Source of the DNA: Flavobacteriales bacterium
GTDB taxonomy: Bacteria; Bacteroidota; Bacteroidia; Flavobacteriales; UBA7312
Assembly (NCBI GenBank): GCA_016779935.1
Contig: JADHMQ010000001.1
Coordinates: 254,369 to 318,368 of the forward strand
Direction of reading: 5' to 3'
DNA: 64,000 nucleotides
The translations under genes and the position numbers were made by a program. The notes beneath the pieces were generated by a model. That model saw only the letters and a list, made by a program, of their open reading frames with translations. It searched no databases and was not told the origin of the DNA. Numbering within the stretch: the stretch's first letter is position 1; each line of letters opens with the position of its first letter. This document shows, one piece after another, positions 16,954-26,409 of this stretch.

Positions 16954-17817
16954 CTAGGCTTTTTTAAGAAGACTTAATCGTATGTAAAGCAATGCTTTCT
17001 TATAAATCATCATAATTCCTATGGCTAAATGGTATATGGGGTAGGTGAAAGGCTTATGTTTTTTAGTGAAAATTTTCATTGCTCCGTAGAAGCGATTGAT
17101 GTATTCGGTGCTTAGTGTATCGTTAGATTTCCCCTTATAATGCAGTATACTTGTTGTTCCTAAATAGTAGTTTTGGTAATTGGCTTTCTGTATTTTATAG
17201 GATAAATCTATGTCCTCTCCATACATGAAGAAGTCATTGTCAAAACCGCCAACTTCAGTGTAAATACTTCTCTTAATCCATATGAAAGCTCCAGCTAAAA
17301 CATCTACTTTGTGGCAACTATCTGTATTTAAATGCCCTAGATAGTATGGATTGAAAAGAGCAGATTTTGAAAACAATTTGTAGAGTTTTGTTCCTCTGCA
17401 TATTGTCGCCCATAAACTAGGGTATCCTCTTTTAGATTCAGCGAGGAAAACGCCTTTTTCATTTAGCATTTTTACGCCAATTCCACCACAATTCTTTGTT
17501 GATTGGTTAAATGTTAGGCAGTCTTGTAAGGTGTTTTTATTAAGACGGGTATCTGGATTTAGAATAAGTAAATATTCTCCTTTTGCCTTGGCAATGGCTT
17601 GATTATTGGCAACTGAAAAACCTTTGTTTTCTGTATTTACAATGATATTGACTTTAGGAAATTCTTGCTGAAGCATTTCAACAGAGCCATCATTAGAGTG
17701 GTTATCGACTACCCATATTTCAGTATCTAAATGTTGAGCAGCTATTTCAACACTTTTAAGGCAATCTCTAAGTAGATTTTTGACCTTATAATTAACAATG
17801 ATAACCGTTAATAGCAT
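16954..17817 (-). CDS. Glycosyltransferase family 2 (rhamnosyltransferase-like)
   Basis: Probable inverting glycosyltransferase for a cell-surface polysaccharide or lipid-linked glycan. The GT-A fold is shown by VTVIIVNYK at the N-terminus, VVDNHSNDGSVEML near residue 36, ENKGFSVANNQAIAKAKGEY near 63 and the nucleotide-sugar motif ILNPDTRL near 85. GGFDNDFFMYGEDIDLSYKI near 192 is the typical acceptor-side block. The C-terminal ~30 residues are hydrophobic and may sit on the membrane. No other polysaccharide gene is adjacent, so the product is unknown. The -7 box lies five bases from the ATG. Confidence 0.93.
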   Translation of the reverse strand: MLLTVIIVNYKVKNLLRDCLKSVEIAAQHLDTEIWVVDNHSNDGSVEMLQQEFPKVNIIVNTENKGFSVANNQAIAKAKGEYLLILNPDTRLNKNTLQDCLTFNQSTKNCGGIGVKMLNEKGVFLAESKRGYPSLWATICRGTKLYKLFSKSALFNPYYLGHLNTDSCHKVDVLAGAFIWIKRSIYTEVGGFDNDFFMYGEDIDLSYKIQKANYQNYYLGTTSILHYKGKSNDTLSTEYINRFYGAMKIFTKKHKPFTYPIYHLAIGIMMIYKKALLYIRLSLLKKA

Positions 17818-17822
17818 GTTCG

Positions 17823-17830
17823 CAAAGATA
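17823..17830 (-). promoter_or_regulatory. -7 promoter element for the glycosyltransferase gene
   Basis: The minus strand reads TATCTTTG, an exact TAnnTTTG match ending five bases before the ATG. This again implies a leaderless or nearly leaderless mRNA. Confidence 0.5.
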
Positions 17831-17907
17831 GAATTATTGTTCGGATTCAGTAATTTCTCTTGTCAATAACTCTCTGTTTCAATTCGTGTTTTATTTGTCT
17901 AATCTAT

Positions 17908-17915
17908 TATTTTTG
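17908..17915 (+). promoter_or_regulatory. -7 promoter element for recR
   Basis: TATTTTTG matches TAnnTTTG and ends four bases before the ATG at 17920, the same spacing as at the MORN-repeat gene. It supports the shorter recR start and a leaderless mRNA. Confidence 0.5.
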
Positions 17916-17919
17916 TATA

Positions 17920-18534
17920 ATGAACTTTTCCTCCAAACTCATTCAGGATGCAGTTGAGCAATTTTCTAGGTTACCTGGAATAGGTCGCAAGTCTGCATTA
18001 CGCCTTACTCTTCATTTGTTGAAGATGGACAAAAACGAGGTTCGTGATTTTGGAGAAGCCTTCATCAATCTTAGAGAAAACATCAATTATTGTAAAGAGT
18101 GCCACAATATTTCGGATATAGATATCTGTGAGCTGTGTTCTAATCCGAATAGGGATGAGCATACGGTTTGTGTAGTCGAAGATATTCGCGATGTAATGGC
18201 GATTGAAAATACCCATCAATTTAAGGGCAAATACCATGTATTGGGTGGTGTTATTTCCCCATTGGATGGAGTTGGTCCCGATGATGTTACTATTGATTCC
18301 CTAGTGGAAAAAGTAGCAAAGGGTAAGATTAAAGAAATTATATTGGCATTAAGTACTACTATGGAAGGAGATACCACCAACTTTTACATTTTTAAGAGAT
18401 TGAAAGATTACGATGTTAAAATGACGGTGATAGCTCGTGGTATATCTGTTGGTGATGAACTGGAATATGCTGATGAACTGACGCTCGGTCGCTCGATAGT
18501 GAACCGAACACCTTATGAAAACTCTTTAGCTTAA
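17920..18534 (+). CDS. recR: Recombination protein RecR
   Basis: Works with RecO (and RecF where present) to load RecA at single-stranded gaps. The 204-residue form starts [20 protein letters not shown], the usual N-terminus; a longer in-frame reading starting at 17860 would add 20 atypical residues and is rejected. The helix-hairpin-helix [11 protein letters not shown] is near residue 20, the zinc-binding cysteines lie in [16 protein letters not shown] near 54-69, and the Toprim domain carries [12 protein letters not shown] and [13 protein letters not shown]. It starts just after the -7 box and is followed four bases later by the symporter gene. Confidence 0.97.
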   Translation: MNFSSKLIQDAVEQFSRLPGIGRKSALRLTLHLLKMDKNEVRDFGEAFINLRENINYCKECHNISDIDICELCSNPNRDEHTVCVVEDIRDVMAIENTHQFKGKYHVLGGVISPLDGVGPDDVTIDSLVEKVAKGKIKEIILALSTTMEGDTTNFYIFKRLKDYDVKMTVIARGISVGDELEYADELTLGRSIVNRTPYENSLA

Positions 18535-18538
18535 AGAT

Positions 18539-19945
18539 ATGTCACCAATTTTAATCCTTACTATAATTGCCTTATACTTTGTGGGGCTTATTGTAATTTC
18601 TTATCTGACAGGTAAAAACGATAGTAATGAAACCTTTTTTTTAGGGAATAAACAATCGCCATGGTATATTGTTTCTTTTGGAATGATTGGGGCAAGCTTA
18701 TCTGGTGTTACCTTCATTTCTGTTCCGGGTTGGGTAGCGGATAGCCAATTCAGCTATATGCAAATGATTTTGGGTATGACTGCTGGTTATTTGGTTATTG
18801 CCAACGTTCTGATGCCTATCTATTATCGGATGAATTTAACCTCTATTTATGCTTATCTGGGTGATAGGTTTGGTGAGGTAACGCATAAAACTGGGGCTTT
18901 CTTCTTTTTGCTTTCTCGAACAATAGGAGCCTCTTTCAGATTGTATTTGGTAGCAAATGTGATGCAGATTGCCATTTTTGACGCTTGGAATGTGCCTTTT
19001 TGGTTAACGGTTTCTTTAACGATAGTACTGATATGGATTTACACCTTTAGAAGTGGTATCAAAACTATTATTTGGACGGACACTTTACAAACCCTCTTTA
19101 TGCTGTCGGCAGTAGGTGTGAGTATTTGGCTTATTTCTGATAAGATGGGTTTAGGTTTTGTGGAACTAACGCAGACTATTAGTCAGAGTGAATACTCTCA
19201 AATCTTCTTTTTGGAAGGCAAGCAGCACTTTATCAAGCAATTTTTATCAGGTGCTTTTCTGGCGATTGTTATGACTGGATTAGATCAGGATATGATGCAA
19301 AAAAACTTATCGTGTAGAAGCCTATCTGAGGCTAAGAAAAACATGTATTCTTTTAGTGCTGCTTTGATTGTGGTGAATGTCTTTTTCTTGGCTCTTGGAG
19401 CTCTCTTGTACTTATACGCTCAGCAAATAGGTTTAGATATCCCTAAAGGCGATGATTTATTCCCCTTGGTAGCTTTACAAGGTGATTTAGGATTGGGAGT
19501 AGGGATCTTCTTTATTTTAGGTCTAATAGCAGCGGCTTACTCTAGTGCCGATTCAGCACTTACCTCTCTGACCACATCCTTTTGTGTGGACTTTTTGGAT
19601 ATTGAAAAGAAGGAAAACAGCCAGAAAACTAGAAAATACGTTCACATTGCGTTTTCATTGCTTTTAGTGGTGGCGATACTAATCTTTAAAGCCATAAATG
19701 ACGATAGCGTTATTTCGGCTTTATTCAAAGTAGCAGGTTACACTTATGGACCTCTCTTAGGCTTATTTGCCTTTGGTATTTTTACCAAGTGGAGTGTTAG
19801 GGACAAAGGAGTTCCTATTGTGGCTTTTCTGTCGCCAGTAGCGGCTTACATATTACAGCTCTATATTCCGTTCGGTTTTGAACTGCTTATGATTAATGGA
19901 GGAATTACCTTCTTGGGGCTGTGTGTGTTTATTAAAAAGGTTTAA
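18539..19945 (+). CDS. Sodium:solute symporter (SSS family)
   Basis: Secondary transporter using the sodium gradient. About 13 hydrophobic helices span the 468 residues. Family features include [27 protein letters not shown] near 34-60 (TM2, sodium-site region), [11 protein letters not shown] near residue 180, and [21 protein letters not shown] near 326, where the Ser residues match the second sodium-site helix of LeuT-fold transporters. The solute (sugar, proline, pantothenate or other) cannot be read from sequence. It lies four bases after recR and is probably co-transcribed with it. Confidence 0.93.
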   Translation: MSPILILTIIALYFVGLIVISYLTGKNDSNETFFLGNKQSPWYIVSFGMIGASLSGVTFISVPGWVADSQFSYMQMILGMTAGYLVIANVLMPIYYRMNLTSIYAYLGDRFGEVTHKTGAFFFLLSRTIGASFRLYLVANVMQIAIFDAWNVPFWLTVSLTIVLIWIYTFRSGIKTIIWTDTLQTLFMLSAVGVSIWLISDKMGLGFVELTQTISQSEYSQIFFLEGKQHFIKQFLSGAFLAIVMTGLDQDMMQKNLSCRSLSEAKKNMYSFSAALIVVNVFFLALGALLYLYAQQIGLDIPKGDDLFPLVALQGDLGLGVGIFFILGLIAAAYSSADSALTSLTTSFCVDFLDIEKKENSQKTRKYVHIAFSLLLVVAILIFKAINDDSVISALFKVAGYTYGPLLGLFAFGIFTKWSVRDKGVPIVAFLSPVAAYILQLYIPFGFELLMINGGITFLGLCVFIKKV

Positions 19946-19997
19946 AAGCGGTTGCCTATACTTTACCATTCTAGGATAGAACATTATACTTAATTAT

Positions 19998-20981
19998 TTA
20001 TTCAAAGTGCTGTTGGCTATAAAGCTGTCCGCTTTTAATTAGACTGCTTTTTTGTTCATTGCTCAAGCGTTTTATTTTTGGGCTTATTCCTTCAGATGAA
20101 ATAGAAATTGTTCTTTCTCTATCTTTTTCAGTAAAATCGTGTCTATTTAGGCTTTCCATAACGTAATTGTACAGAGCAGATACATAATCGTTGAACCTGC
20201 TTATTTCAATGGGTGCAATAGTCCCTTTTAATCTGTCTTGCTCTATTTGTTCTTCTCTATCAATTTTAAAACCCAAAGTATGTGGGTTTTCTATGCGTTT
20301 GCCATCTATGATGGTGTCAAATAAGAAAATAGGAAAGTTTGAGGTAATACCACCATCCACTACTATATCAAGATGGTTATCTCGTTTTGGCTTTGGGTGT
20401 ATGGTGCCAATACTATCAATAAATACGGCTTCAAAATACAATGGGATTGACATGGATATCTTTACAGCATCTTTGACTTTCATATTAGGGTATTGTTCCT
20501 TTCCAAATACCACTTCCTTTTGCTTGTTCAAACAGGTGGCAGTAACGTATAATTCCTTGAAATTTCTTTCTGCAAGTTCTTTAAAGGTAATGTTCGGATT
20601 GGCTGTTTTATTTTCAATTATCTTTGATAACCATTTGTCAAAGCGTTTGGCTCTGTACCACCCAAAGCGTTTGTTTAAACGGTAGATGCCACCCACAAAA
20701 AGGTATTTGCCATCATTGAATTTATTAAGTTTTGTTTGACAAATTATCTGTCCAATTTCTGTGGAGTTATAGCCTAAAGATACTAGCATTGCGGTAATGG
20801 CTCCTGCAGAAGTGCCACCTACTTTTTGGATATTATCCATAAGGTTTTTTTTCTCTAGTGTTTTGATGGCTCCTGCATAGGCAATGCCTCTAACGCCAGC
20901 ACCTTCAAATACTAGGTTTTTAATGATAGGTTGAGCTATTATCTGATTGGAAAGTAAGAGAAGTAATAGTATTTTTTTCAT
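19998..20981 (-). CDS. Exported patatin-like phospholipase
   Basis: Probable lipid acyl hydrolase. A signal peptide (MKKILLLLLLSNQIIAQ) is followed by a patatin domain with the oxyanion loop GAGVRGIAYAG near residue 27, the nucleophile elbow GGTSAGAI with Ser near 59, and the Asp of the catalytic dyad in VDGGITSNFP near 210. There is no POTRA or beta-barrel domain and no T9SS tail, so a periplasmic or outer-membrane-associated place is likely. It lies 14 bases after lgt in the same direction, which suggests an envelope-lipid operon with mtaB upstream. Confidence 0.93.
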   Translation of the reverse strand: MKKILLLLLLSNQIIAQPIIKNLVFEGAGVRGIAYAGAIKTLEKKNLMDNIQKVGGTSAGAITAMLVSLGYNSTEIGQIICQTKLNKFNDGKYLFVGGIYRLNKRFGWYRAKRFDKWLSKIIENKTANPNITFKELAERNFKELYVTATCLNKQKEVVFGKEQYPNMKVKDAVKISMSIPLYFEAVFIDSIGTIHPKPKRDNHLDIVVDGGITSNFPIFLFDTIIDGKRIENPHTLGFKIDREEQIEQDRLKGTIAPIEISRFNDYVSALYNYVMESLNRHDFTEKDRERTISISSEGISPKIKRLSNEQKSSLIKSGQLYSQQHFE

Positions 20982-20995
20982 GGCAAGATATTTTA

Positions 20996-22156
20996 CTAGG
21001 TTCTTACTTTTTTACGATGAATGGAATACAATCGATACACGATAATCATTCCAGTAATGATTAGTCCAAAGGAAATTAGTTCGGCTTGGGTTATCTCTGT
21101 TTCAAAAATAATGTATTTGGTATTGACTCTTATTTTTTCAATGAAAAATCGTTCTAGACCATTCATAATCATATATATACCGAACAACATGCCTGCAATG
21201 TTGATGCGTGTACGCAATGTCCATAATAACCCAAATAAAGCCAAAGCCATAGCAATTTCATAAATAGGAGTAGGGAATACAGGGTATAGTAGTTCATTGC
21301 AATAATTACCTACACAACCCTCAATAGGAACGCCTGCATTGATTACGTTATTGGGGTATGTATATGCCCAAGTCCAATCTGGTAAAAAGCTCATCCATTC
21401 AGGTTTAGGAGCAAGGTTAGTTATTCCCCAATCACCATCACCAGAAAAGTGACAACCCATTCGTCCAATTCCGTATGCCAGCATCAGTCCAGGTGCAGAA
21501 GCATCACTAATTATCTTATAGTTAATACCGTATTTTTTGGTGTAATAAATAACAGCAATTGCCCCACATATCAGACCACCGTAAAAGGTTAGGCCGCTAA
21601 AAGATAATAATTGACCAATGGGGTCTGCCATAAACTCGTTTATGTTTTCTAAATTGTGAAATATCTTGGCGCCTACAATTCCAGAAATAGCAGCTATCAT
21701 GGTAATATTACCAACTAATTGATAGGGGTGAATAGTTTCAGTGATGGTTTTAGGCTTCTTTAACTCCTCTTTTTTCAATTCTCGGTATTTCAAGTAGGCA
21801 TTAATGAATGCGCCTATTAAACCGCCTAAAAAGTGTCCTTCACCAGAGAGTATAATGTGTTGAGGATTGCTCGCGAAGTCGCTGTAGTTTAGTCCGGCAT
21901 AGAGAAGTTTATAACCCACCAAAAAGCCTATAATTACTTGAATGATTAAATCTTTCAGCTTTACTTTTTCTCCAATAACTTTTTTGCGATTGGTAGCAGC
22001 AATTAACCCTTCCTTTTCTTTTCGTTTCAATTCTAGCGAAAGTGTCCAGCTAGAAAGCAAAAAGGCGATTGCGACAAAAAAACCAAAAGTTTGGATGGGT
22101 AGGGGAATGTTAATTCCAAAAAGGTCATTCAGTAAATAGCTAATGTTTGGATACAT
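20996..22156 (-). CDS. lgt: Prolipoprotein diacylglyceryl transferase
   Basis: Inner-membrane enzyme that transfers diacylglycerol from phosphatidylglycerol to the lipobox cysteine, the first step of lipoprotein maturation. About seven to eight helices are visible. The Lgt signature appears as GRMGCHFSGDGDWG near residue 235, and other conserved blocks are GLTFYGGLICGA and VFPTPIYE. At 386 residues it is longer than the ~280-residue proteobacterial enzyme, with an extra polar segment around 128-140, as is usual in Bacteroidota. It lies nine bases after mtaB and before the patatin gene. Confidence 0.95.
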   Translation of the reverse strand: MYPNISYLLNDLFGINIPLPIQTFGFFVAIAFLLSSWTLSLELKRKEKEGLIAATNRKKVIGEKVKLKDLIIQVIIGFLVGYKLLYAGLNYSDFASNPQHIILSGEGHFLGGLIGAFINAYLKYRELKKEELKKPKTITETIHPYQLVGNITMIAAISGIVGAKIFHNLENINEFMADPIGQLLSFSGLTFYGGLICGAIAVIYYTKKYGINYKIISDASAPGLMLAYGIGRMGCHFSGDGDWGITNLAPKPEWMSFLPDWTWAYTYPNNVINAGVPIEGCVGNYCNELLYPVFPTPIYEIAMALALFGLLWTLRTRINIAGMLFGIYMIMNGLERFFIEKIRVNTKYIIFETEITQAELISFGLIITGMIIVYRLYSIHRKKVRT

Positions 22157-22165
22157 AATCTTATG

Positions 22166-23482
22166 TTATACTTCTTCAAAGATAAAAACTCCGCTTTCAT
22201 CCATTTGGTTTAATTCTGTTTTTTTTATGGTATTTATCCAGCTCGATTGGAAAGGGGTTTTTACCCTGACGTAATTCTCTGTAAAACCGTACATAAAACC
22301 ATCTTTATTTTCACCTTCAAAAATGACATTCCTCTTGCTGCCAATTTGTTGTTCGTAGAAATACCTTTTCTTTTTGGCTGATAAAACTCTTAGCATTTTA
22401 CTGCGTTTGTGTCGCGCGCCTTTATCAACTGGATTGTCCATTTCTGCTGCCTCTGTATTAGCACGTTCAGAATAAGAAAAAACATGTAAGTATGAGATGT
22501 CTAACTCATTTAGGAAATTGTAGGTTTCAAGAAAATGCTCTTCGGTTTCACCTGGAAAGCCTACAATGACATCTACGCCAATACAACAATGTGGCATTAA
22601 TGACTTTATGTAAGAAACTCTATCTGTATATAAATCAGTAAGATAGCGTCTTTTCATTTTCTTTAGAATTTCATCTGAGCCCGACTGCAAAGGAATGTGA
22701 AAGTGGGGTACAAATGCTTTAGATTTAGCTACAAAATCTATGGTTTCATTTTTCAGTAAATTGGGTTCAATGGAGGAAATACGAAGTCTGTTAATTCCAT
22801 TCACTTTGTCTAGTTCTTTTACTAAGTCTAAGAAAGTATGTTGGTGTTTTTTGTTTCCAAATCCACCCTTACCATAATCGCCAATATTTACTCCAGTCAG
22901 AACAATCTCTTGAATACCTTTGTCTGATATAGATTTAGCATTATTAATGACGTTTTCTAACTTATCACTTCTACTAATACCTCTAGCTAATGGAATCGTA
23001 CAGTAAGTGCATTTATAATCACAACCGTCTTGTACTTTAAGAAATGCTCGAGTACGGTCTCCAATAGAATAGGCGTCTACAAAAAAGTTAGCATCGTTAA
23101 TCTCACAAGAGTGGATTTCAGTAGATTCCTTTTTACTTAAATCGTTCAGGTAATGGTTGAGTTTAAACTTTTCCGTAGCACCAAGAACTAAATCGACTCC
23201 GTCAATTTCAGAAATTTGCTTAGGTTTTAATTGAGCGTAGCAACCAACAATCACTACAAAAGCTTCTGGAGAGGTTTTTAATGCTGAGCGAACAATGCGT
23301 TTACACTCCTTATCAGCATTTTCGGTAACAGAGCAGGTGTTAATTACATATATGTCTGCTTTGTCTTTGAAATCAACCTTTTGATAGCCTTCATTAACCA
23401 ATTGTCTGGAAATGCTAGAGGTCTCAGAAAAGTTAAGTTTACAACCTTGTGTATAAAAAGCTACTGTGGATTGATTTTCCAT
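22166..23482 (-). CDS. mtaB: tRNA t6A37 methylthiotransferase MtaB
   Basis: Radical-SAM enzyme that converts t6A to ms2t6A at tRNA position 37. Domains in order: N-terminal UPF0004 domain with cluster cysteines in YTQGCKLNFSE near residue 15, NTCSVTENADKEC near 49 and VGCYAQ near 80; the radical-SAM core with CDYKCTYCTIP near 150; and a C-terminal TRAM-like region ending near 435. CKLN rather than CQMN in the first motif favours MtaB over MiaB. A -7 box sits seven bases upstream of the ATG. It heads an apparent operon with lgt and the patatin gene. Confidence 0.95.
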   Translation of the reverse strand: MENQSTVAFYTQGCKLNFSETSSISRQLVNEGYQKVDFKDKADIYVINTCSVTENADKECKRIVRSALKTSPEAFVVIVGCYAQLKPKQISEIDGVDLVLGATEKFKLNHYLNDLSKKESTEIHSCEINDANFFVDAYSIGDRTRAFLKVQDGCDYKCTYCTIPLARGISRSDKLENVINNAKSISDKGIQEIVLTGVNIGDYGKGGFGNKKHQHTFLDLVKELDKVNGINRLRISSIEPNLLKNETIDFVAKSKAFVPHFHIPLQSGSDEILKKMKRRYLTDLYTDRVSYIKSLMPHCCIGVDVIVGFPGETEEHFLETYNFLNELDISYLHVFSYSERANTEAAEMDNPVDKGARHKRSKMLRVLSAKKKRYFYEQQIGSKRNVIFEGENKDGFMYGFTENYVRVKTPFQSSWINTIKKTELNQMDESGVFIFEEV

Positions 23483-23489
23483 ACGCTGG

Positions 23490-23497
23490 CAAAATTA
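23490..23497 (-). promoter_or_regulatory. -7 promoter element for mtaB
   Basis: The minus strand reads TAATTTTG, an exact TAnnTTTG match, ending seven bases before the mtaB ATG. Confidence 0.5.
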
Positions 23498-23772
23498 GTT
23501 TTTTATATCGGATAATTAAGCTTTTGAAAATGTCAAATGATATTTTTTTTACTACTGGTGTAACTCTTTTTTATGTGTTCTCGAAAAAATAAAGCAAGAG
23601 TGTCATTTAATAATTGTTTTTAATTTCATTTTCCAGTCTGCAAGGAACTCAATCATTTGTTTAGCGCTAAAAAGTTAAAATCGTTTATCGCAATAATGCT
23701 AACCATTACACAAAGTTTGAGAATAGATTGAACCCTCCGACAAGTTCACTTTATAATCCTTCTAGGCTGGAA
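23498..23772. other. Intergenic stretch between divergent promoters
   Basis: Nothing recognisable was found in this AT-rich stretch between mtaB and the peptide-binding lipoprotein gene. There is no open frame with coding character, no strong hairpin and no RNA family that I know. A short AGCGCT palindrome lies at 23662-23667. Confidence 0.5.
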
Positions 23773-23803
23773 TTTGAATGTTTATTGATATAGTGTATTT
23801 TTA
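23773..23803 (+). promoter_or_regulatory. Promoter of the peptide-binding lipoprotein gene
   Basis: TTTG at 23773-23776 and TATTTTTA at 23796-23803 are 19 bases apart, within the 17-23 range of Bacteroidota -33/-7 promoters. The -7 element has one mismatch (A for the final G). The ATG is eight bases downstream. Confidence 0.5.
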
Positions 23804-23811
23804 TACCCTAA

Positions 23812-25389
23812 ATGATACGACCTCTAATCCATTACTGTTTATTTATTTGTATTCTTTGCCTGTCGATTTCGTGTAGCGATACTAGTGATGACTCCGATTT
23901 GAGTATCTTTAAATACAATGAGTCGGCTGGTATAACGAGTCTTGACCCTGCATTTGCAAAAGATCAAGCGAATATTTGGGCCACTAATCAGTTGTTTAAT
24001 GGTTTAGTTCAATTGGACTCCAACCTTAATGTTCAACCCTCTATAGCTCGTTCTTGGGATGTTACTGAAGATGCTTTAAAGTATACGTTTCATTTGAGGA
24101 ATGATGTTTATTTTCACGAACATTCTTTGTTTTCTTCTAAAGAAAGTAGAAAAGTCACTGCACACGATTTTGTATATAGTTTTGGTCGATTGACGGATAA
24201 ATCTGTTGCTTCTCCAGGTGCATGGGTAATGAACAATGTTGACAGCTATGAAGCGATTGACGATAGTACACTTAGGATTTCATTGATACAGCCTTTTCCA
24301 CCTTTTCTAGGCTTATTGTCCATGTCTTACTGCTCCGTTGTTCCAAAAATAATTGTAGAAAATACGTCTTTTAGAGATGCTCCTATTGGAACTGGTCCTT
24401 TTCATTTTCAGTTTTGGAAGGAAAATGTAAAATTGGTTTTTAGAAAGAACACCACTTATTTTGAAGATGGACTTCCGCTTTTAGACGCTGTATCTATAAC
24501 TTTTATAAAAGATAAACAAACTGCCTTTTTAGAATTTTTAAAAGGAAATATTGATTTCATTTCAGGTTTAGACCCATCGTATAAAGATGAAGTGTTGACT
24601 TCTGATGGAGAATTGAGGGGTGAATATATAGGTAAAATACAACTTCAATCCTTGCCGTATCTAAATACGGAATACTTGGGCTTTTTGATGGATGATAATA
24701 ATGTATCGTCTACTCAACATATTGAGGTAAGGAAAGCTATTAATTATGGTTTTGATCGCGAGAAAATGATTACTTATTTGAGGAATAATATTGGCACTCC
24801 AGCTGTGAATGGATTTATTCCAAAAGGTTTACCTTCATTCTCTGATACTTTAATGGGTTATAACTATAATCCAGAGCGATCAAAAGAATTAATTAGAGCA
24901 TCCAAACTAGAGGATATAAAGGTTACGCTTAATACTACAAGTTCATATCTTGATTTGTGTGAGTTTATTCAAAATCAGCTTTCAGAAATAGGCATATCGG
25001 TTTCAATAAATATTAATCCACCATCGACACACCGTCAAATGGTAGCAACTTCTAAATTGGATTTTTTTAGGGGTTCATGGATTGCCGATTATGCCGATGC
25101 TGAAAATTATTTAGCTTTGTTTTATTCCAAGAACTTTTGTCCTAACGGACCAAATTACACACATTTTTCAAGTGATAAATACGACGGCTATTATGAAGCG
25201 GCAATGCTAGAGGTTTCATTAGAAAAAAGACAGCATTATTATCAGTTAATGAATCAGATGATAATTGATGAAGCTGCTATTGTTCCTCTATATTATGATC
25301 AAGTTATTCGATTTGTTCAAAATAATATTTCAGGTTTTGAATCTAATGCCATGAATTTATTGCAGCTAAAGAGAGTGAAGAAGGATTAG
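23812..25389 (+). CDS. Peptide-binding lipoprotein of ABC importers (SBP family 5)
   Basis: Extracytoplasmic solute-binding protein of the DppA/OppA class. The signal peptide ends LSIS-Cys21, a lipoprotein cleavage site, and the mature N-terminus SDTSDDSD is strongly acidic. The family-5 fold is supported by SLDPAFAKDQANIWATNQLFNGL near residue 43, ARSWDVTEDALKYTFHLRNDVYFHE near 81, GTGPFHFQFWKE near 193 and RKAINYGFDREKMI near 304. 525 residues is normal. No permease or ATPase adjoins; a matching permease is about 21 kb upstream. Its stop overlaps the convergent EEP gene. Confidence 0.93.
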   Translation: MIRPLIHYCLFICILCLSISCSDTSDDSDLSIFKYNESAGITSLDPAFAKDQANIWATNQLFNGLVQLDSNLNVQPSIARSWDVTEDALKYTFHLRNDVYFHEHSLFSSKESRKVTAHDFVYSFGRLTDKSVASPGAWVMNNVDSYEAIDDSTLRISLIQPFPPFLGLLSMSYCSVVPKIIVENTSFRDAPIGTGPFHFQFWKENVKLVFRKNTTYFEDGLPLLDAVSITFIKDKQTAFLEFLKGNIDFISGLDPSYKDEVLTSDGELRGEYIGKIQLQSLPYLNTEYLGFLMDDNNVSSTQHIEVRKAINYGFDREKMITYLRNNIGTPAVNGFIPKGLPSFSDTLMGYNYNPERSKELIRASKLEDIKVTLNTTSSYLDLCEFIQNQLSEIGISVSININPPSTHRQMVATSKLDFFRGSWIADYADAENYLALFYSKNFCPNGPNYTHFSSDKYDGYYEAAMLEVSLEKRQHYYQLMNQMIIDEAAIVPLYYDQVIRFVQNNISGFESNAMNLLQLKRVKKD

Positions 25390-26405
25390 TTGAAATGGCT
25401 AATTATTGGATAATGGTCTGAAAAGTTACTATCGAAGGTTTTGAATTTATTTAAATTAATTTCAGGACTGTGAAGAATATAATCAATGCGCAATGCAGGA
25501 AATTTTCCATTATAAGTTTGTCCAATTCCTTTACCGCCCTCCACAAAACTATCCAAAAGACCCTCTGAGAGTTGCTTATATGCGTATGAATTAGGAGTGT
25601 CGTTGAAATCTCCACACAAAATGATAGGGTAAATGGAAGTATTCATATGTTTTTTGATGGCCTTTACCTGTTTTGAACGTTTTGAAAATGAAATCCTTAG
25701 TCGTTCAATTATGTTTTCAGCTCCTTCTACCGTAGGCTTATTTAAAAATTGATAATCTTCTTTTTGAAACCAATTAGAAGCTAAATGTACGTTGTAAACA
25801 CGTACAGTATCTGAATCAATGATAATATCAGAAAAAATGCACACATTATTTTGAAATTCACCATTTATGCTAACGGTTCCTTTTTTCAATATAGGGTATT
25901 TAGAATAAGTAGCCATCCTCCAGCTTTTTCTATCACTTTGGATACCAATATGAGTGAAGGGGTAATTTAATTTTGGTAATTCGTCAGGGGCATAAAACTC
26001 TTGAAAACAAACTACACTTGTGTTGGTGGTGTTAATATAGTTTATGATTTCGTCTTTTAAATTATCGTCTTCAATCCAATTGTAAGCATTAAACAGACGT
26101 ACATTAAAACTCATGATAGAAAATTTATCTTCCACTGACGACTCATTCTCTTGAATTCTAATTAGGTTTTCTATGTGTCCATAACCTAGAAGTATCACAA
26201 TCAGGTTAGCCCAAGCGTGTCTTTTAAAACATATGGTCCAGTAGATTAAAAATAAACTGTTTGTTAATAAAAGAAAAGGATAAATGAGTCCAGTAAAAGC
26301 AATGGGCCATAAAAAAGAATCTGGACTTATATGAGGAGATAAGTAAGATAAAAATAGAGCAAACAGCACTAACATATTGATTATGTAAAGAAATGTGTTT
26401 AGCAC
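25386..26405 (-). CDS. Membrane-anchored endonuclease/exonuclease/phosphatase family protein
   Basis: Three N-terminal hydrophobic segments (about residues 5-22, 32-55 and 62-78) precede an EEP catalytic domain. The metal-dependent phosphodiesterase motifs are present: MSFNVRLFN near residue 98, CFQEFY near 136, LCGDFNDTP near 264 and FSDHYPIISH at the end. Substrates in this superfamily include DNA, RNA, phosphoinositides and sphingomyelin, so the target is open. The start is a GTG, seven-odd bases after the upstream rhomboid stop; an internal ATG at residue 11 is an alternative. It is the last gene of the mutL-rhomboid-rhomboid group. Confidence 0.88.
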   Translation of the reverse strand: MLNTFLYIINMLVLFALFLSYLSPHISPDSFLWPIAFTGLIYPFLLLTNSLFLIYWTICFKRHAWANLIVILLGYGHIENLIRIQENESSVEDKFSIMSFNVRLFNAYNWIEDDNLKDEIINYINTTNTSVVCFQEFYAPDELPKLNYPFTHIGIQSDRKSWRMATYSKYPILKKGTVSINGEFQNNVCIFSDIIIDSDTVRVYNVHLASNWFQKEDYQFLNKPTVEGAENIIERLRISFSKRSKQVKAIKKHMNTSIYPIILCGDFNDTPNSYAYKQLSEGLLDSFVEGGKGIGQTYNGKFPALRIDYILHSPEINLNKFKTFDSNFSDHYPIISHFN

Positions 26406-26409
26406 GTTT

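Noticed and set aside
20191-20685. A 164-codon open frame antisense to the patatin gene
   Set aside because: The sense frame has full patatin motifs and a signal peptide; the antisense product has no recognisable domain and reflects the codon pattern of the opposite strand.
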